A stretch of 64,000 nucleotides of DNA, from the NCBI RefSeq assembly GCF_002482975.1, contig NZ_DLHA01000022.1:25984-89983 (forward strand), given 5' to 3'. A model generated the notes under the pieces. It worked only from the letters and a program-made list of their open reading frames with translations, made no database searches and was not told the origin of the DNA. Of the stretch, positions 18,301-27,460 are shown piece after piece. Position 1 is the first letter of the stretch; the number at the start of each line of letters is the position of its first letter. The position numbers were made by a program, and so were the translations under genes. Origin of the DNA: Flavobacterium sp. UBA7680 (lineage in GTDB: Bacteria > Bacteroidota > Bacteroidia > Flavobacteriales > Flavobacteriaceae).

Positions 18301-21300
18301 CAATAAATACAGCTGCTGGTTTCTATAGTTTTGATGGAGGTTACACTTGGGGAACTTCTCCTTCCTTGTCAAATCTTACTTCTTATGGATATTACAACAT
18401 TGCAGTAAAAAACAGTTTAGGATGTGTTTCTAACTCTATAAGTGTTTCAATTAAAAGCGCAAATCTTCCTGATCCGGACTATACAGCTACCAATCCAAGT
18501 TGCGGAAATATTGGCAATATTACATTCAACACTACTGCAGATTATTACAGTATTGATTATGGATCAACTTGGAGTACAAGTAATATTTTTAATAATTTAA
18601 GCCAGGGATCTTACTATTTATTGATAAAAAAAGCTGATTGTATATCCAATGCCATCTACATCTATCTGGATTCTTTGAAGCTGGCACCGCCCAAAGCAAC
18701 TATTGTTCAGCCAGGATGTGGAACAAAAGGCAGTATTACCATTACTACTACCGGTAGTTCTTATAGTATAGATGGGAATAATTGGGTAACAAATCCTGTT
18801 TTTTCGAATCTCTCAGCAGGATATTATTACCCAATGATTAAGAATGCAAAAGGTTGTATCTCTAACTACAACTCGGTATCGCTTGAAGATTTTTATCTCC
18901 CAGCTCCTACTTTTAAAGCAACACAGCCTACTTGCGGTGTTGGAGGAAGTATAACTTTTACTTCAACTGAAGCACAATACAGTATCGATGGAGGCAGAAC
19001 ATGGAGTACTAATTCTGTATTTACTAATCTAAGTCCAAACAGTTATTATTTATCTGTAAAAAATACTTCTGGCTGCATATCTTACCCTTATAATACATCT
19101 GTCAGTCTGCAAGAATATTATTTACCTAATCCCGATTTTACAATAATCCAGCCAAGTTGCGGCGTCAATGGAAACATTACTATTGCAACAGTTGCAAGTT
19201 CTTATAGTTTTGACTATGGTAATACCTGGACAACAAACCCAGTTCTTTCAGGACTTACTTCTGGTTATTACAATATTATGATAAAAAATGCTGCGGGTTG
19301 TAAATCTAATGCTCTATCAATATCCATTAATCCTTACTATCTTCCTAACCCAAACATAAAAATAGTACAGCCCAGCTGTGGAGATGGGGGAAGCATTACC
19401 GTTACAACTCCTGCGGACAGTTATAGTTTTGATGGCGGTAACACTTGGACCAAAAATCCAATTTTATTAAATCCTGCAAGTTCGTCTTATAACGTTCTTA
19501 TCAAAAACGCACTGGGTTGTATATCAAATTCACAATATGTGTACATAAATGCATATTATCTGCCTTCGCCAAATGTAAGTGCTATTCAACCCACATGTAG
19601 TACTCCTAGTGGAACTATAATAGTAAATTCTACTGCAGACCAATATAGTTTTGATGGAGGATTAAATTGGACTACAAATCCTGTAAAGAAAAATTTAACT
19701 TACGGCTCATACAATGTATTAATAAAAAACACTTTAGGCTGTACTTCTTCCGGCAATTATGTCTATATATATAATCCTCCTGCTATTCCTGCCGCACCCA
19801 CTGTAAAGATAGTTCAACCTTCTTCCTGTGGAGCCACTGATGGTAGTATCACCATAACAACATCGGCTATAAGTTATAGTTTCAATGACGGAAACAGCTG
19901 GACAACAAGTCCAACGAAAATAAATGTTGGTGCTGGTACCTATATTATTAAAATTAAAACAGATTCTTATAGTTGCGTATCATCAACAACTGTTGTCAAT
20001 TTGAGCTCTGGTACTACTATTGCGGCTCCAAATTTTACTACTATTCAGCCAAGTTGCAGCTCATCAAAAGGTTCTATTACTATTACAACAAATGCAGCAA
20101 CTTACAGCTATGACAACGGATTGACCTACGTTTTTTCTAATACAAAAACAGATCTTTCTCCGGGTACTTATTTCATAAAAATTAAAAATTCAACAGGTTG
20201 TGTTTCAGATGCTGCTCCAGTCACGATATCGCCATTATCGCCACTTTCGGCTCCTGTTTTTACAACAACTCAACCCACTTGCACCGATTTTACAGGATCA
20301 ATTTCCATTAATACTGCAGCCGATTTTTATAGTTTTGATAACGGAATCACGTTTGGAACATCTAATACAAAATCTAATCTATCAGCAGGAACCTATAATT
20401 TAATCATTAAATACAATTCGGGTTGTATTTCTCTCGCTGCACCTGTAACCATACAAGCTGCACCTGTTATTCCTGAAGCACCACAAGTTGTAGTTACAGA
20501 CCCAACTGGCTGTAATTCGGCTACAGGCAGCATTATGGTTTCTACAGTTGCAAATCTATATAGTTTTGACGATGGCATTACCTGGAACACCAATAATACC
20601 AGCAGTTTATCTCCTGGAAATTATTCTGTCCGAATAAAATACACAAATGGTTGCCCATCTGCTGCATATAAAGCAACCATCAAAACAGCGCCAAATGCTC
20701 CTTCAATTCCAACTTTAAATGTTACCCAGCCTATTACTTGCAGTAATCCTTTTGGCTCAATTTTAATTACAAGTACAGCAGATCAATATAGTTTTGACAA
20801 TGGTAAAAATTATTCAGCCAATCCAAATTCCGGAAATTTAATACCTGGGATCTATATGGTTCGTGTTAAAAATAGCAGTGGCTGCGAATCTGCTTCAATA
20901 TCTACAACTATAAATCCTCCAACAGATTATCCAAGCAGTCCTACATTTACAACTACACAGCCCGATTGCAATAATCTTAAAGGCTCTATTACAATTACCA
21001 ATACTGCATCAGAGTATAGTTTCGATAATGGTGTTAGCTGGACTACAGTTGCAACTAAATCAAATCTTGACCCTACAACTTATTTTATCAAAATAAAAAA
21101 TAATAAAGGCTGTGTTTCAAATGCAACTACAGTTACCATAACTCCTTTTACAAGTTTTACTCAAAAGCCTATTCTAAATAGTCCTCAAACTTTCTGTGTT
21201 GACAAAAATGCTACAGTAAACGATATCCAAATTACAGGACAAAATATAAAATGGTACAGTAACCTAACAGGAGGAACACTTGTGCCTACAACAACTGTAG

Positions 21301-22586
21301 CTCAGGATAAAGCAACATATTATGCTTCACAAACTATAAACGGATGTGAAAGTGAAAGAGTTCCTGTTACAATTAATATTCAGGTTACTTTTCCTCCAGC
21401 AGGAAATATAAATCAACCATTTTGTTCAGGACAAAATCCAACTATTGCAGATCTTCAGGTTACGGGAACTGCAATAAAATGGTACGATTCTTTAAACAAT
21501 GGTTCTTTATTAACCAAAACTACAAATCTTGTTGATGGACAAACTTATTATGCTTCACAGACAGAAAATAGCTGTGAAAGTCAAAGACTCGGAATTACTG
21601 TTTCAATAGTAAATACGCCTTCTGCACCAGTATTAAATGGAAATACAGAATTTTGCAAAAAAGAAAATGCAAAATTATCCGATATTCAAATGTCTGGGCA
21701 AAATATAAAATGGTACGATACCAATTTCTCTGCTGGCCGTTTGCCAAATACCACTTTATTAGAAGATAACAGGACATACTATGCTTCACAAACAATTGGA
21801 TGTGAAGGTGACAGAACTCCTGTTTTAGTTCGTGTTTATAATACTCCGCTGCCAACTGGAAATAATAATAAACAATTTTGTATCGATGAAATTGCAACAA
21901 TTGAGAATCTTAATATAACCGGAACAGCTATTAAATGGTATGATGCAGCAACAAATGGAAACAGTTTATCAGAAACAACTTTACTGCAAAGCGGCATTTA
22001 TTACGCAACGCAAACATTAAATAACTGCGAAAGTGAAAGATTTGCCGTTACTGTGAAAATACAAGACACTCAAATTCCAATTGCTGATTCGCCACAGACA
22101 TTTTGCATTCAAAAAAATGCATTAATTAAAGATATTGATATTACAGGACAAAATATAAAATGGTACGAAAGTAGTTCTTCAAACATGACATTATCAGAAT
22201 CTACATCTCTTGAAAATGGAGTTATTTATTACGCTTCGCAAACCATAAATAATTGCGAAAGTGACAGAATTCCAGTTTCGATAAATATTCTTGAGGCAAC
22301 AATTGGCGATTGTATAAATTTTGTTGATGAACTGCCTTTTCCAAAATTCTTTACGCCAAATAATGACAACTTTAATGATCATTGGACGATTGATTCCGCT
22401 TATTTAGCGCCAAACACAGTAATTAGGATATTTGATCGTTATGGAAAATTAATAAAACAATTAGTTCCAAACGCTTCTTGGGACGGAACTTATCTTGGAC
22501 ATCAGGAACCAGCTTCAGATTACTGGTTTACTGTTACAAGATTAAACGGGACAGAATTTAGGGGACATTTTAGTTTAAAAAGATAA
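15354..22586 (+). CDS. Giant secreted repeat protein with T9SS type B (gliding-motility-type) sorting domain
   Basis: 2410-residue surface or secreted protein. A signal peptide (1-20) is followed by a short charged helix (about 35-65), a beta-rich N-terminal module (about 94-305, GGFEQYE to YVDDVC), two cysteine-rich modules (about 320-530) and a PKD/SprB-like unit (535-600). Then come 18 tandem repeats of about 70-80 residues (about 605-1930), each with QPxCG, ITI, YSFDNGxTW, a Gly-x-Tyr turn and a final GC; the paired cysteines suggest a disulfide in each. Five Ig-like repeats of the FC..I.GxxIKWY type follow (about 1940-2315). The end (about 2325-2410) is a type B sorting domain with FFTPNNDNFNDHWTI and IRIFDRYGKLI, so export is by the type IX system. 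It may be an adhesin or matrix protein; the ligand is unknown. The gene stands alone. Confidence 0.9.
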   Translation: MKLRTLLLFIVFIKYSCVFTQEINPNSSNKHLLEDKHGHLIQNLEEQKQFLKIREERMKAEILDLKKVILNSKDVNLTSKTAAALQGVEMCTNGGFEQYETVNGSSYLKNFLYTIGDPPGPTQCQSISNTADSYINRYNPNNMDIMATTVSANLVDPYMGDIKAFDQYALKINYENSSTYGSIVQGKRFKTNNENYLKFNYKAVIQSVYDNSHTDNQAFVKARILDKNKKVISEFCLVGDEKNCIFSKVPSQYSDFVTLYTTNWQSGILDISSIPNNEEFTVEFMASRCGLGGHFGYMYVDDVCILHSAENLQGSIELDPLNKVCPTLPISVCGNYTIPNSGGISASVKKITLNVYNINNVSVYSTSTTSSLDTTNKKFCFTLKSSDFPNITNTNYNVGVQIDYNISGTSCSGTTFDSATDPDANPGWDISFLNCSSSCTINVTTAKISQCDANRDGTENFNLSTLNSLIVPSTTGLNFSYFKNYKEAESNLNAISNFTSYPSSSTSIFVRVSRDATCYKIISADLEVRNPTANITGILNVCSGSTVLTSSPGASYLWSTGGTTQSITVTSLGSYSVTVKDSFGCASTASVTIEPSQTAVSPILQITQPSCFSTTGTIKVTSPASQYSFDDGATWQTSNTKSNLYPGIYLVKIKTVNGCTSYSQSVTITAASTLYPNYSYTNPLFCGDTGSITIITPAAYYSFDDGTTWVTNPTVNNLLPANYKIRTKDLQGCISSANNVLISSNTLETPTYTIELPACNVKGSITIHTLSDFYTFDGGTTWVTNNKMSNLDAGSYSLGIKNALGCTSYYTYAYLNDFTNSYPEYTTEQPVCGTDGSITITTVADSYSFDNGATWTSNNVKTLPFGSYQIKIKNSAGCISGTSYVSLYQPYLSSPIISSEQPTCGTNGKITVNSLSDFYSFDNGVTWTTLNSKSLPPGIYTILIKNKLGCTSYPNSVYLSNPYIDIPDYTVVQPTCTTSGSITINTAAGFYSFDGGYTWGTSPSLSNLTSYGYYNIAVKNSLGCVSNSISVSIKSANLPDPDYTATNPSCGNIGNITFNTTADYYSIDYGSTWSTSNIFNNLSQGSYYLLIKKADCISNAIYIYLDSLKLAPPKATIVQPGCGTKGSITITTTGSSYSIDGNNWVTNPVFSNLSAGYYYPMIKNAKGCISNYNSVSLEDFYLPAPTFKATQPTCGVGGSITFTSTEAQYSIDGGRTWSTNSVFTNLSPNSYYLSVKNTSGCISYPYNTSVSLQEYYLPNPDFTIIQPSCGVNGNITIATVASSYSFDYGNTWTTNPVLSGLTSGYYNIMIKNAAGCKSNALSISINPYYLPNPNIKIVQPSCGDGGSITVTTPADSYSFDGGNTWTKNPILLNPASSSYNVLIKNALGCISNSQYVYINAYYLPSPNVSAIQPTCSTPSGTIIVNSTADQYSFDGGLNWTTNPVKKNLTYGSYNVLIKNTLGCTSSGNYVYIYNPPAIPAAPTVKIVQPSSCGATDGSITITTSAISYSFNDGNSWTTSPTKINVGAGTYIIKIKTDSYSCVSSTTVVNLSSGTTIAAPNFTTIQPSCSSSKGSITITTNAATYSYDNGLTYVFSNTKTDLSPGTYFIKIKNSTGCVSDAAPVTISPLSPLSAPVFTTTQPTCTDFTGSISINTAADFYSFDNGITFGTSNTKSNLSAGTYNLIIKYNSGCISLAAPVTIQAAPVIPEAPQVVVTDPTGCNSATGSIMVSTVANLYSFDDGITWNTNNTSSLSPGNYSVRIKYTNGCPSAAYKATIKTAPNAPSIPTLNVTQPITCSNPFGSILITSTADQYSFDNGKNYSANPNSGNLIPGIYMVRVKNSSGCESASISTTINPPTDYPSSPTFTTTQPDCNNLKGSITITNTASEYSFDNGVSWTTVATKSNLDPTTYFIKIKNNKGCVSNATTVTITPFTSFTQKPILNSPQTFCVDKNATVNDIQITGQNIKWYSNLTGGTLVPTTTVAQDKATYYASQTINGCESERVPVTINIQVTFPPAGNINQPFCSGQNPTIADLQVTGTAIKWYDSLNNGSLLTKTTNLVDGQTYYASQTENSCESQRLGITVSIVNTPSAPVLNGNTEFCKKENAKLSDIQMSGQNIKWYDTNFSAGRLPNTTLLEDNRTYYASQTIGCEGDRTPVLVRVYNTPLPTGNNNKQFCIDEIATIENLNITGTAIKWYDAATNGNSLSETTLLQSGIYYATQTLNNCESERFAVTVKIQDTQIPIADSPQTFCIQKNALIKDIDITGQNIKWYESSSSNMTLSESTSLENGVIYYASQTINNCESDRIPVSINILEATIGDCINFVDELPFPKFFTPNNDNFNDHWTIDSAYLAPNTVIRIFDRYGKLIKQLVPNASWDGTYLGHQEPASDYWFTVTRLNGTEFRGHFSLKR
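17160..21150 (+). repeat. 18 tandem degenerate coding repeats of about 200-240 bp
   Basis: Within the giant gene the unit encoding ITI....YSFDNG.TW.......L..G.Y.I.IKN..GC.S recurs 18 times. Copies are diverged at DNA level, with YSID, YTFD and YSYD variants and one unit (about 18500-18650) having KKADC in place of the usual Gly-Cys end. The degeneracy suggests an old expansion rather than recent copying. Confidence 0.85.
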
Positions 22587-22595
22587 TTTCAAATA

Positions 22596-22630
22596 AAAAG
22601 GCGCAGATTAAAAACCTGCGCTTTTTTTTT
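22596..22630 (+). terminator. Terminator after the giant protein gene
   Basis: GCGCAG and CTGCGC arms (22601-22606 and 22616-22621) are flanked by AAAAAG on the left and a run of nine T on the right, just after the stop codon at 22586. It can also serve the convergent MFS gene. Confidence 0.8.
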
Positions 22631-22658
22631 ATTTCAAGAAATTTAGAAATTCTATTAT

Positions 22659-23936
22659 TTAAAATTTATGTTCCTCTTTGCTAATTACCAAAAATGAAAC
22701 TAAAGAAATAACTGCAGCAATCGTTAAGTACAAACCAACATAACTTACATCATAAGTTTTGGCTAGCCAAATTGCGATCATAGGCGCAAAAGCTGCTCCC
22801 AGAATTCCTGCTAGATTAAACGTTAGTGATGCGCCAGAATAACGAACATTCGTTGGAAACAACTCCGACAAAAAAGTTCCTAAAGGCCCATAAGTGAATC
22901 CCATTAAAGCCATTCCGATACAAGCGAAAGTAGTAACTAAAACAATGTTTCCGGAACTTAAAAAATAAGAAAAGAAAAATCCGAAAATCGCAATAGCTGC
23001 TGTAGCTATAATAAGCATTTTACGTCGGCCAATTTTATCTGCAACTACAGCAGAAACCGGAATAAAAATAGCAAAAAATAATACCGAAAATAATTGTATT
23101 AATAACCCATTTCTTTTAACAATCCCTAAATCTGAAGTTGCCCAACTTAATGTAAAAACAGTCATCAAATAAAAAACTAAAAATGTCGTGATGGCCGCAA
23201 ACGTTCCAAAAATCAATTGATTTTTATACGATTTCACAATTGTCAAAAAAGGAACTTTAACTTCTTCCTGCTCTTTTTTAGAATTTTCGAAAGATGGAGT
23301 TTCTGTAATTTTTGTTCGGATATAAAACCCAACAACAACTAGTAATGAACTGGCAATAAACGGAATTCTCCAGCCATAATCCATAAAATCTTCATTACTC
23401 ATGGAATCGGTTAACAATAAAAAAGTTCCACCCGAAAGCAGCAATCCTATTGGAGCACCTAGTTGCGGAAACATTCCGTACCACGCACGTTTATTTGGCG
23501 GTGCATTTTCTATAGCTAATAAAACAGCTCCTCCCCATTCACCTCCTAAACCAACGCCTTGCCCAAATCGGCATAACATTAATAGTAAAGGAGCTGCAAC
23601 ACCAATACTGGCATAACTTGGCAAAAACCCTATTGTAACTGTCGAAATCCCCATGGTTAATAAAGCAGCAACCAAAGTAAATTTACGCCCAATTTTATCT
23701 CCATAATGTCCGAAAAAGGCAGAACCTAGCGGGCGTGATAAAAACGCAATTGAAAAAGTTGCTAAAGATTCCAGAGTCGCCATTTTTGAATCTGAACCGG
23801 GAAAAAATAATTGAGGAAAAACCAATACTGCGGCATTGGCATAAATATAAAAATCAAAAAATTCAATTGTGGTGCCAATTAGGCTTCCAAAAAGAACATG
23901 TTTAAGTGAGTTCTTCTTTTTAAGGTTTGTTTCCAT
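22659..23936 (-). CDS. MFS transporter, metabolite:H+ symporter (ProP-like) family
   Basis: 425-residue inner-membrane transporter with about 12 hydrophobic helices. The N-terminal GTTIEFFDFYIYANAAVLVF and the loop FGHYGDKIGRKFTL between helices 2 and 3 are typical of the metabolite:proton symporter group that includes ProP, KgtP and ShiA. The second half repeats the loop as DKIGRRKMLII. The substrate, perhaps an organic acid or osmolyte, cannot be read. It is a single gene convergent with the giant protein gene. Confidence 0.87.
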   Translation of the reverse strand: METNLKKKNSLKHVLFGSLIGTTIEFFDFYIYANAAVLVFPQLFFPGSDSKMATLESLATFSIAFLSRPLGSAFFGHYGDKIGRKFTLVAALLTMGISTVTIGFLPSYASIGVAAPLLLMLCRFGQGVGLGGEWGGAVLLAIENAPPNKRAWYGMFPQLGAPIGLLLSGGTFLLLTDSMSNEDFMDYGWRIPFIASSLLVVVGFYIRTKITETPSFENSKKEQEEVKVPFLTIVKSYKNQLIFGTFAAITTFLVFYLMTVFTLSWATSDLGIVKRNGLLIQLFSVLFFAIFIPVSAVVADKIGRRKMLIIATAAIAIFGFFFSYFLSSGNIVLVTTFACIGMALMGFTYGPLGTFLSELFPTNVRYSGASLTFNLAGILGAAFAPMIAIWLAKTYDVSYVGLYLTIAAVISLVSFLVISKEEHKF

Positions 23937-24207
23937 GCAAATTCAGGTATATCTTTTTTTGTTTACAAAAATATAGTTTCGTTATTAATATTTCACATTT
24001 GAGACAATTAGTTTCGAAACACTTCTGTATTTTTAACAAATTCCATGTATTTAGCATTTTAAACAGTGTTGAATTTACTCAAAATTAAAAAGCTGATTAT
24101 AGGAACTTTAAAACAAAAAATAAAAATCAATCTTAAGCAATAGTTAAAACCGATTTTAACTGTATATTTTCATTAAATTTACAGCTGTCAAAAATAAATT
24201 TAAAATT

Positions 24208-25797
24208 ATGCCTACCGACTGTATCAGCTATCAAACTTCTGGATATTTCTCTAAATTGATACAAGATTATTTAGATCAAAAATCAGAATTGAAACCGCTG
24301 TACAACAATTTTCCAACATTAGAGAATTTCGAAAAACAGATTGCCGAAAAAGCAGGCAACTTTGATAACAGTAACCGAATTCCTTTGGTTGCCACTTTAA
24401 AAAAACAATATCAAAGCATCGAAATTTCTGACTCAACGAAACAAAACATTGAGCTTTTAGCACTCGAAAATACCTTTACAATTACAACCGGACATCAGTT
24501 AAACTTATTTAGCGGACCATTGTATTTCTTATATAAAATCATTTCGACCATTAATCTTACTAAGGAATTAAAATCGAAATATCCATCGTACAATTTTGTT
24601 CCAATTTATTGGATGGCGACAGAAGATCATGATTTTGAAGAAATAAACTATTTTAATTTTAAAGGAAAAAAATTCAGATGGAACAAAGAAAGTAACGGAC
24701 CAGTTGGCCGACTTTCAACTGAAGGTTTAGATGAATTCTTTGAAATTTATTCTCTAGAATTAGGTTCAAGTACAAACGCCAATACTTTAAAAAAGCTTTT
24801 TGAAGACGCTTATTTAAAACACGATAACCTTGCAGATGCAACACGTTTTTTAGCAAACAGTTTATTTGCTAATTATGGTTTAGTAATTATAGATGCTGAC
24901 GATGGCGATTTAAAAAGTGCTTTTATCCCGTATGTAAAAGAAGAATTAGAAAAACAGACTTCATACAAAGCTGTTCAGGAAACTATCGAGCAATTAAAAG
25001 AATATACGGTTCAGGTAAATCCACGTGAGATTAATTTATTTTATATTGAAGATAATCTGCGTGAAAGAATCATTTTTGAAGAAGATAAGTACTTTGTAAA
25101 CAACACAAAAATCTCCTTTTCTAAAGAACAAATTCTTTCTGAATTAGAAAATCATCCTGAAAAATTCAGCCCAAACGTTATTATGCGTCCGCTTTATCAG
25201 GAAATTATTCTTCCGAATCTATGTTACATTGGCGGAGGCGGAGAAATTGCTTATTGGCTGGAATTAAAATCTTTTTTTGATGCCGTAAAAATTACTTTTC
25301 CAATGATTTTGGTTCGTAACTCTGTTCTTCTGGCAACCGAAAAACAAGAAAAAAAAGCAAATCAATTAAACTTAAGCTGGAGCGATCTTTTTACCAAACA
25401 AGAAAATTTAATAAATACGATTACTCACAAAATTTCTGCATTTCCAATTGATTTAACACCTCAAAAAGAAATATTGAAAACCCAATTTCAATATCTTTAT
25501 GAATTAGCAAATCAAACCGATAAATCATTTTCTGGAGCTGTAAAAGCTCAGGAAGTGAAACAGACAAAAGGTCTTGAAAATTTAGAAAAGCGTTTATTAA
25601 AAGCACAAAAAAGAAAACTAAGCGATCAATTGCAGCGCATAACCGATTTGCAATGTGAACTATTCCCAAATAATAGTTTACAGGAACGTCAAAGTAATTT
25701 TTCAGAATTTTATCTGGAAAAAGGTGAACAATTAGTACCGCTTTTACTGCAAAAACTGAAACCTTTAGAAATGAATTTTAACATCATAACAATTTAA
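24208..25797 (+). CDS. bshC: BshC, bacillithiol synthase (cysteine-adding enzyme)
   Basis: 529-residue protein of the size expected for BshC, the enzyme that adds cysteine to glucosaminyl-malate in the last step of bacillithiol synthesis. Recognisable blocks are TTGHQLNLFSGPLYFLYKI, PIYWMATEDHDFEEINYF, VIMRPLYQEIILPNLCYIGG and GEIAYWLELK. The final third (about 430-500) is a charged coiled-coil region, as in the family. It is cytosolic with no signal peptide. The other bacillithiol genes (bshA, bshB) are not in the window. A 27-base-arm hairpin repeat starts six bases after its stop. Confidence 0.93.
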   Translation: MPTDCISYQTSGYFSKLIQDYLDQKSELKPLYNNFPTLENFEKQIAEKAGNFDNSNRIPLVATLKKQYQSIEISDSTKQNIELLALENTFTITTGHQLNLFSGPLYFLYKIISTINLTKELKSKYPSYNFVPIYWMATEDHDFEEINYFNFKGKKFRWNKESNGPVGRLSTEGLDEFFEIYSLELGSSTNANTLKKLFEDAYLKHDNLADATRFLANSLFANYGLVIIDADDGDLKSAFIPYVKEELEKQTSYKAVQETIEQLKEYTVQVNPREINLFYIEDNLRERIIFEEDKYFVNNTKISFSKEQILSELENHPEKFSPNVIMRPLYQEIILPNLCYIGGGGEIAYWLELKSFFDAVKITFPMILVRNSVLLATEKQEKKANQLNLSWSDLFTKQENLINTITHKISAFPIDLTPQKEILKTQFQYLYELANQTDKSFSGAVKAQEVKQTKGLENLEKRLLKAQKRKLSDQLQRITDLQCELFPNNSLQERQSNFSEFYLEKGEQLVPLLLQKLKPLEMNFNIITI

Positions 25798-25802
25798 AAT
25801 AG

Positions 25803-25886
25803 TTTGCCACGAATTGCACGAATTTCCACGATTTTTTTTTATTCAAAGAATATAAATTAGTGGAAATTCGCGTAATTCGTGGCAAA
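25803..25886. repeat. Long inverted repeat (27-base arms) after bshC
   Basis: The left arm starts TTTGCCACGAATTGCACGAA and the right arm ends TTCGCGTAATTCGTGGCAAA; over 27 bases they pair with only a few mismatches, around a 30-base AT-rich loop. The long hairpin lies between two co-directional genes and could end bshC transcripts. It resembles the terminal repeats of the element at 2996-3248 in design but not in sequence. Confidence 0.75.
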
Positions 25887-25999
25887 AAAATAAAGTAATA
25901 ATTCTTGTGAACTAAATAACCACCTATCTTCTCAAAATTATTATTTCAAACCAAATAGCGATTTTTAAAATTATTAACTAACCAATTTACCCAAAACCA

Positions 26000-27271
26000 A
26001 TGGTAAAAGAACGCTTAATTTCGCTAGATGTCTTTCGTGGACTAACAATTTTATTAATGACCATTGTAAACAACCCCGGAGATTGGGGTCATGTTTTCCC
26101 GCCATTATTACATTCCGAATGGCACGGCTGCACACCTACAGATTTAGTATTTCCGTTTTTTGTTTTTATAATGGGAGTTGCCGTTCCGCTTGCAATGCCT
26201 GATAAATTTTATGATGGCACCACTTTCAACAAAATTTTAGTTCGCTCTTTACGAATGGTTTGTTTGGGAATTTTCTTTAACTTTTTTGGAAAAATCCAAT
26301 TGTTCGGACTTGAAGGAATTCCGCTTTTAATTGGCCGACTTGCCATTACTATTGGGGTTGGTTATGCTTTAATGGGAAATTTCAGTTCAAAAATCAAAAA
26401 CATTCTAGCATTTTCAATTCTGATAATTTATCTGTTTTTGGCTTACAGCGGTATCGAAGCCTACAGCAGTGTGCGGCTTCCTGGAGTTTTACAACGAATT
26501 GCAATTGTTTATTTTGTTGTTTCGCTTTTGTATTTAAAAACATCTCAAAAAACGCAGATCATAACCGGAATCGTTTTGTTATTAGGATATTGGGCAATCA
26601 TGACTTTAATTCCTGTTCCCGGAATTGGCGACGCAAATCTAGACAAAGGAACAAATCTTGCATCATGGCTTGACAGCGTTTTACTGAAAGGACATATGTA
26701 TCGCGGAACTGTAACTTGGGATCCAGAAGGAATTTTAAGTACACTTCCGTCAATCGTAAACGGAATTATCGGTTTATTAATTGGTCAATTATTACAGCAA
26801 AATTCTCCTAAAACCAAGAAAGCACAAAAAATGGCAATTGCCGGAGTTGCTTTAATCATTGCTGGTTTGCTTTGGAATATTGTTTTCCCAATAAACAAAT
26901 CACTTTGGACAAGCAGTTATGTTTTATACACTACCGGATTAGCCACAACATTTTTAGCCATTTTATATTATATAATTGATATTGCAGATTATAAAAAAGG
27001 ATTTAAACCGTTCTTAATTTGGGGCGTAAACCCAATGATCGTTTTCTTTACCTCGCAGATAATTCCGCAGGCATTAGTAATGATTGAGCTTCAAAATCCA
27101 CATAAAACTGGCGAAAAAATCAATTTATTAAATTACTTATACAGCTTTTGGATTGCACCATTTTTCAGTAACCCAATGACCGCTTCATTAGCCGGCGCAT
27201 TAGTTTACGTGTGTATCTGGACTTTTATTTTGTGGATATTCTACAGAAACAAATTAATATTCAAAGTATAA
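26000..27271 (+). CDS. NagX-like (DUF5009) membrane acyltransferase
   Basis: 423-residue polytopic membrane protein with about 10-11 helices. The N-terminal RLISLDVFRGLTILLMTIVN, then HSEWHGCTPTDLVFPFFVFI, are the signature of the DUF5009/NagX family, which is related to human heparan-alpha-glucosaminide N-acetyltransferase; the conserved His in SEWHG may be the acetyl acceptor during transmembrane transfer. A likely role is acetylation of an amino sugar during glycan use. A second member of the same family lies at 43077-44264. The gene stands alone. Confidence 0.85.
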   Translation: MVKERLISLDVFRGLTILLMTIVNNPGDWGHVFPPLLHSEWHGCTPTDLVFPFFVFIMGVAVPLAMPDKFYDGTTFNKILVRSLRMVCLGIFFNFFGKIQLFGLEGIPLLIGRLAITIGVGYALMGNFSSKIKNILAFSILIIYLFLAYSGIEAYSSVRLPGVLQRIAIVYFVVSLLYLKTSQKTQIITGIVLLLGYWAIMTLIPVPGIGDANLDKGTNLASWLDSVLLKGHMYRGTVTWDPEGILSTLPSIVNGIIGLLIGQLLQQNSPKTKKAQKMAIAGVALIIAGLLWNIVFPINKSLWTSSYVLYTTGLATTFLAILYYIIDIADYKKGFKPFLIWGVNPMIVFFTSQIIPQALVMIELQNPHKTGEKINLLNYLYSFWIAPFFSNPMTASLAGALVYVCIWTFILWIFYRNKLIFKV

Positions 27272-27286
27272 ATTTTTAACCATATA

Positions 27287-27378
27287 TGTAGAGACGCACC
27301 GCAGTGCGTCTTTTTTAATTTAATCCTACTTTGTGTTAGATGCACTGCAGTGCATCTCTACTATAACTTATATGGTTT
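27287..27378. repeat. Two GACGCAC-type palindromes ending in ACTTATATGGTTT
   Basis: Two palindromes of the family seen at 1754-1927 lie here: TGTAGAGACGCACC...GTGCGTC at 27287-27310 and GATGCACTGCAGTGCATC at 27339-27356. The block ends with ACTTATATGGTTT (27366-27378), the exact reverse complement of the 13-mer at 1666-1678, and opens with AACCATATA (27279-27287), so it carries terminal inverted repeats. It fills much of the gap before ndk. Confidence 0.75.
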
Positions 27379-27460
27379 AAAAAAAAGCTTTTCTTGGTTA
27401 AAACATCATTCTACCATGTTTTAATTATGAATTTATTAAAATCAATTCACAAAAAAAGTC

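Noticed and set aside
17160..21150. Tandem repeats considered as a CRISPR array or VNTR
   Set aside because: They are protein-coding, diverged and about 200-240 bp long, with conserved frame and motifs.
23937..24207. Gap between the MFS transporter and bshC searched for RNA or small genes
   Set aside because: It is AT-rich with no hairpin, repeat or open frame that I can support.
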